This document shows, one piece after another, positions 60,401-64,000 of a stretch of DNA of 64,000 nucleotides. The first letter of the stretch is position 1; the number at the start of each line of letters is the position of its first letter. The DNA lies in NCBI GenBank assembly GCA_964424355.1, contig CAYRIO010000005.1, positions 1-64,000 of the forward strand. Direction: 5' to 3'. The position numbers and the translations under genes were made by a program. Source of the DNA: CAZEHS01 sp964424355 (GTDB lineage: Bacteria; Bacillota; Clostridia; Peptostreptococcales; Acidaminobacteraceae). The notes below the pieces were generated by a model that ran no database searches, had not been told where the DNA came from, and saw only the letters and a program-made list of their open reading frames with translations.

Positions 60401-60556
60401 TTATTTTCCAGTCCTCAATTGTTCGGCTTTCAGTTTATTGCATAGCTCCGACGTTTTTCTTGAAGATTCGGTAGCGTAATCCATTGTCTTCTTATCATCA
60501 TATGGGGCTGTTCCCATTTGACTTATGGCTTTTTTGACTTGATCTAAAAAGTTCAT
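60401..60556 (-). CDS. Small hypothetical protein (51 residues)
   Basis: A short charged, probably helical protein starting MNFLDQVKKAISQMG and rich in Lys and Thr/Ser. ATG 60556 is preceded by GGGGGG. A perfect hairpin lies after the stop, which favours a real gene. No function can be read. A longer frame to 60637 lacks a good ribosome site. Confidence 0.45.
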   Translation of the reverse strand: MNFLDQVKKAISQMGTAPYDDKKTMDYATESSRKTSELCNKLKAEQLRTGK

Positions 60557-60637
60557 CAGACTGCCCCCCAAGACATTTGATTTTTTCACCTTAATTATAC
60601 ATCTTTTGCGGCATATTGAAGACGGTATTGCTTGCAA

Positions 60638-61039
60638 GTCTCCTGAATGGTAAGGAATTATTTGTTAGGTCGCTGATGCCAACAATGATGGCGGCTTTTA
60701 TTGCATCATAGAATGTTCAATGTGTTACTGTGAATTGTACTTTACTGTGGAAAAGGTAGCTGATTTCAATGGTAGGCCCAGTGCCAGCGAAGTTACAGAA
60801 ACGGCAACAAGTGGGCTGAATTGGTAATTCATTAAAAATCAACACTTTCGGAGTTTTAGCGGTTCCGGTTTTAATTTTGAAGTTGGCACTAAGGACGACT
60901 TAGACGATCTCAAACTCTTAAATTCATCAATTTCAAACTGTTCCAGCTCCAAAAGTTCCGCCACCTGTAGAAATAGGAACTTTTTCAGCCGGTGGCTTCC
61001 CATTGTTACCCATACGTTTCCGATTTTGTAGCCTTCGCT
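60638..61039. other. Intergenic stretch without recognisable features
   Basis: No intact reading frame, RNA motif or terminator was recognised. Short frame fragments just before 61040 may be the decayed 5' part of the relaxase pseudogene. Confidence 0.4.
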
Positions 61040-62371
61040 GGGACCACCCCATCAAGGATAGGTACGGCGAGCGGAATATCCTTTCAGCCACCATCCACTA
61101 CGACGAGAAGACACTCCATCTCCATTTGAACTTTGTGCGCGTGACACCGGACGGACAGCTCTTTGCCAAGGACCTGTTCAAACGCATGATCTCATTAAGC
61201 TCCATGATGACTTCTGGAAGTACTGCAATGAAAAAGGATTTAAGATTGACCGCGGCGATAGCAGGGGCGAGCGTCAGGAACATCTGTCTGTGGCTGACTT
61301 AAACTCAAGACACAGCGGGATGAGATTCGGAATACGGAGGAACATCTATCGACTCTGAAGGCCATCAAGAACCAGGTGTCCATCAATTTGGAAAAGGGGC
61401 CTCTGGGATACCCGGATGCAGCGGTGGAGGATCTGAAGAATCTGGCCGAGAAACAGCGGCTGGAGAACCTGCAATTAAGGACTGCCTTGGGTAAACAGGA
61501 AGATGCCTCTAAAACCATCCAGAATCGCCTTGAAAAGGCCGAAATGGATTTGAATGATGCCTGTATAGCGAACTGAAAACGCTCAGAAGCGAATCTGTGG
61601 CTCTGGAAGCATATCTTCAGAAAGAACCCGAGGCTGCGGAAAAGCTACAACTTTTCATGAGTTTTAAAATGCAGGTTCACACGGAGGGGGATCTGTTAGA
61701 GCAGCTAAAGACGGAATACATCCAGTGCTCCAGAACGATCGTTGAAGTCCTCCGAAAGATCCAAGAGACCGTTGATGAAAGTCGGAAAACGGCGGCAAGT
61801 ATTCCGGAATTAGTCAAGCTGCAGAACCAGGCACGAACAACCAGCACCGAGCTGGATCAGCTTGCGGTGCTGCGCAAAGAACGGGAGGGTAAGATGAATT
61901 TCAGTGATCCGTTCCAGATCGGCAGAGAAAAGAAATCCCTGGACACGGCCATCATTGGACATAAAAAAACCTGGAGCTTATTCTGCCCAGGCTAACAAGT
62001 GTTTATAAGATTGATCCGGAAGGAATTGACGGGCTGAAGGCTTCTCTGGAGCGGCGGGTGTTGGTGCTTCAGGAGCAGGTGAACATCGTGAAGAAAACAA
62101 GGAAACGCTGGAGGCTGCTAAGCAGCGGCGAGCCATTGAATACAAATATTACTCCGCCAAGGTGGGTCTATACAGCGAACCTTACTGGAACATTGTTGAG
62201 GAGAAGCTTAAGTTGGCACCAAGTGACATAAAGACAGAATCAGAATTGAGACGAATCTACTCAGAGGATCGGCAACGAATCCAAGACAAGCTCCCTGAGA
62301 GGATGAGTGATAGTTATGCGGAACAGATAGCATTGCCGGCACAAAGAAAAAACCGGGAGTTTTCCCGGTAG
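61040..62371 (+). pseudogene. Decayed relaxase (MobV/Pre-type plasmid mobilisation protein)
   Basis: The segment around 61055-61165 reads DRYGERNILSATIHYDEKTL and HLHLNFVRVTPDGQLFAKDLF, the metal-binding histidine motif of MobV/Pre relaxases. A frameshift follows near 61180, after which another frame continues with LIKLHDDFWKYCNEKGFKID and RQEHLSVAD, again the relaxase core. Downstream fragments (61376-61576, 61597-61995, 62162-62371) are Glu/Lys/Leu-rich coiled coil typical of the C-terminal half, broken by further frameshifts. The N-terminal catalytic Tyr region is not recognisable. It shows the island once included a mobilisable plasmid or transposon. Confidence 0.68.
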
Positions 62372-62495
62372 CGTTGACGTGTTACGTTTCATTTGGCGAG
62401 CGTAGTTCCAAGTTGACCGTTTTGGCGGGGTGGGTACAAATAGCTTTGTTCGAGGAAAGATCCTTCTGTTCCAAATTGACATTCTTGGGTTTCAG

Positions 62496-62678
62496 TCAAA
62501 CTTCCCCATGATTTTTGTTTTTTAAATAGTACCAAATAAACCCCAAAGAGACTACACAATAAAGCCCAATCAGCGGCACAGACACGGCATTTAGTTTTAA
62601 AGAATTTTCCCTATACAACAAAATAAAAACCATTATGCCGGGCGTAACAAGTTTAAATATAAGATTCTTAAGTGTCAT
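62496..62678 (-). CDS. Small two-helix membrane protein
   Basis: A 60-residue protein with two hydrophobic segments (about 8-22 and 33-52) and a charged C-terminus. TTGGAG precedes its ATG and it follows the secreted-protein gene by 17 bp, so they are co-transcribed. Its size and pairing would suit an immunity or accessory function, but there is no sequence proof. Confidence 0.5.
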   Translation of the reverse strand: MTLKNLIFKLVTPGIMVFILLYRENSLKLNAVSVPLIGLYCVVSLGFIWYYLKNKNHGEV

Positions 62679-62695
62679 TTAATCTGCTCCAATGT

Positions 62696-63148
62696 CTAGT
62701 ATGTATACGTGTACATTTTTTCGCCGGAAGCTGGACGTATCCACTCTTTAAATCCAACAGTTCTTGATCCTCCCGCTCCGTATGCCCGGGCAATGGCATT
62801 TGCACTACTTTGGGTTTGCGAAAACTGACTTTGTCCGAACAAAGTTAGGGCAACGCCAGTAACTGGCAATACTTTTTTCCCTATGTAGCCCATTCCACAA
62901 ACTGCTGCATTATAAGTAAATAACCCTGCATTGTACGCTGGTGCGTTTATTATACCCTGCAGCTTGTTGTTGATTTGTCGCAATTGATCATGTGTGTAAT
63001 ACCCTCCACCCGAACATTTAAATTCCCACGCAGCGCTTGGACTCGGGCCACCGCCAATTCGTTGAATAGTTGCCCCTGCAGCAAAACAGTCAACTGACAT
63101 AGCACATAGTAATATAAAACACAAAATAAAAGCCATAAATTTTTTCAT
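62696..63148 (-). CDS. Secreted hypothetical protein
   Basis: A 150-residue protein with a clear signal peptide (MKKFMAFILCFILLCAMSVDCFA, cut near residue 23). The mature part has Gly/Ser-rich stretches, two or three Cys, and a hydrophobic Ala-Gly segment (about 95-115). CGGAGGAA precedes the ATG. I do not recognise the family. A bacteriocin-like or surface role is possible because of the small adjacent membrane protein, but this is conjecture. Confidence 0.55.
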   Translation of the reverse strand: MKKFMAFILCFILLCAMSVDCFAAGATIQRIGGGPSPSAAWEFKCSGGGYYTHDQLRQINNKLQGIINAPAYNAGLFTYNAAVCGMGYIGKKVLPVTGVALTLFGQSQFSQTQSSANAIARAYGAGGSRTVGFKEWIRPASGEKMYTYTY

Positions 63149-63175
63149 TCTTAATTCCTCCGCTAATTTTTTTTT

Positions 63176-63310
63176 TTAAAAGCATTTTGTGTTCTGATTT
63201 TGAGTCGCAATCTTACCAGTGTGCACTTCTGGAACCTGCCACCCATTTATTTCGATCCGCCCTTTAGTAAAGGCAAAATTGAAACCTTGATATTCATACC
63301 ACCCTATCAT
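63176..63310 (-). CDS. Possible 44-residue small gene
   Basis: An in-frame ATG-to-TAA stretch encoding MIGWYEYQGFNFAFTKGRIE and a further polar segment; aromatic-rich and not random-looking. It lies 27 bp ahead of the secreted-protein gene on the same strand, but its ribosome site is poor, so it may be a remnant of a longer gene. Confidence 0.3.
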   Translation of the reverse strand: MIGWYEYQGFNFAFTKGRIEINGWQVPEVHTGKIATQNQNTKCF

Positions 63311-64000
63311 TCTGGTAAATTAGCGAAAATTGTGGTTATAGTGGTGCGCTTGCCCGTTTTTTATGCTTAGCATATTTTTAAAAATTTGCACATGGGTACG
63401 ACAACGATTACTTCGTTTCTGGGCCACTAGGTTTATAGACCGCTATTACAAATGATCCTATGACTTGTTCATGCCCTCAAAATATAGAATCGTTTCCTTG
63501 TTTTGCTCATGTTCTATAATTCTTGTTAATCTCGATTAGAATATATTCAAATCGCAATGAAGATAATCGATCTTCACAAAATGCAATGGACCTTTGTAAT
63601 TGCAATATTATCAGGTTTTCTACGAATGTATTATAATTAGGATAATACTACTTTCACATCTAATCTCTACACCCGGATAAGATGAGTTCTATCTTAATGG
63701 ATAGGCTTGTCCCCTAGACACAGCATATGTATATGTGGATTAGTGTTTACTTTAAGGATGCAGATAGTAATCAATTTTCAATAACAGTGACTGTAACCTT
63801 GTCACTGTTATCTCACAGCAACCATATCTTAGCAGAACGTTATTCTATAACATTACCACAGATTCCGTTATTTGGTATTCTTAAATTTTTCATAAAATTC
63901 CAGCTAGAGATATATATTGTAAACCGTCCGGCATCAACCAACTCTTCGCGGAAATTACCACACCTCCACCGCCAGAGTCTTTGGGTGTCAACGTTGGCAC
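63311..64000. other. Right-edge region without recognisable genes
   Basis: AT-rich sequence with stops in all frames; I see no RNA gene, repeat or terminator. The last 70 or so bases are less AT-rich and could be the start of different sequence. Confidence 0.4.

Larger units (their letters stand above)
55512..64000. mobile_element. AT-rich acquired island disrupting ung (right end outside the window)
   Basis: Base composition falls sharply at about 55512, inside the ung coding sequence, and stays mostly AT-rich to the window edge, apart from a GC-richer relaxase remnant at 61040-62371. It carries a Gabija-like pair, a second ung, a decayed relaxase and small orphan genes. No integrase is seen, and no second copy of the junction sequence ATCCCTACCACGG occurs in the window, so the integration mechanism is unknown. 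Confidence 0.75.

Noticed and set aside
62261..62482. Minus-strand frame overlapping the relaxase remnant
   Set aside because: No ribosome site, unusual composition, and it covers recognisable relaxase-type coiled-coil sequence on the other strand.

Overview
The window looks like a chromosomal segment of an anaerobic, amino-acid or betaine fermenting member of the Clostridia (Bacillota). The evidence is a selenocysteine-dependent glycine/betaine-type reductase cluster, class III fructose-1,6-bisphosphatase, a SpoVB-like flippase, strong AGGAGG-type ribosome sites, ATP-efficient anaerobic genes (carbamate kinase, a complex I-like membrane complex) and several Firmicute-type riboswitches. I cannot fix the genus. 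Most of the window is visibly GC-rich; from about 55512 to the right edge it turns AT-rich, which marks an acquired island.

Layout. 1-2075: guanidine-I riboswitch with a small DMT exporter, a B3/B4-domain protein and a radical SAM protein. 2172-13051: housekeeping genes (fbp, thioesterase, uppP, arcC, ornithine cyclodeaminase family, SpoVB-like flippase, lipid kinase, hemerythrin, HAD phosphatase). 13199-16718: HNH nuclease, MocR regulator with LysE-type exporter, and a deformylase-like gene between two copies of a 176-bp MITE. 16757-20677: FMN-riboswitch-controlled ribD-ribE-ribBA-ribH operon. 20709-21862: a secreted RsgI-like protein under a c-di-GMP-I riboswitch. 23153-30697: a six-gene complex I/hydrogenase-4-like operon whose large subunit lacks the Ni-binding cysteines (Ehr type). 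30858-34788: SulP and acetate-type (SatP) transporters, an unrecognised membrane protein and a TetR regulator.

34935-48136 is the metabolic centrepiece: a chemoreceptor divergent from a betaine-reductase-like cluster (grdI, selenoproteins grdH and grdA, grdC, grdD), two near-duplicate thioredoxin reductase/thioredoxin pairs, and a BCCT (betaine/choline/carnitine) transporter between them. The transporter would import substrate, protein B (GrdI/GrdH) activates it, selenoprotein A carries the carboxymethyl group, protein C (GrdC/GrdD) releases acetyl phosphate, and the thioredoxin pairs supply electrons. 48152-54984 holds redox-stress genes (aldo/keto reductase, OhrR-type regulator, glutathione peroxidase, rubrerythrin-like protein, MsrA), a large LuxR/MalT-type regulator, and queT under a preQ1 riboswitch.

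At 55511 the resident uracil-DNA glycosylase gene is cut inside its catalytic GQDPYHG motif. The AT-rich island that follows carries, in one apparent operon, a complete foreign-looking ung, an OLD-family ATPase/TOPRIM nuclease (GajA-like) and a UvrD-type helicase (GajB-like): a Gabija-type anti-phage module linked to a replacement or accessory UDG. Further right are a decayed plasmid-type relaxase and small secreted/membrane proteins. The island's right end is not inside the window. No rRNA, tRNA or CRISPR array was recognised.
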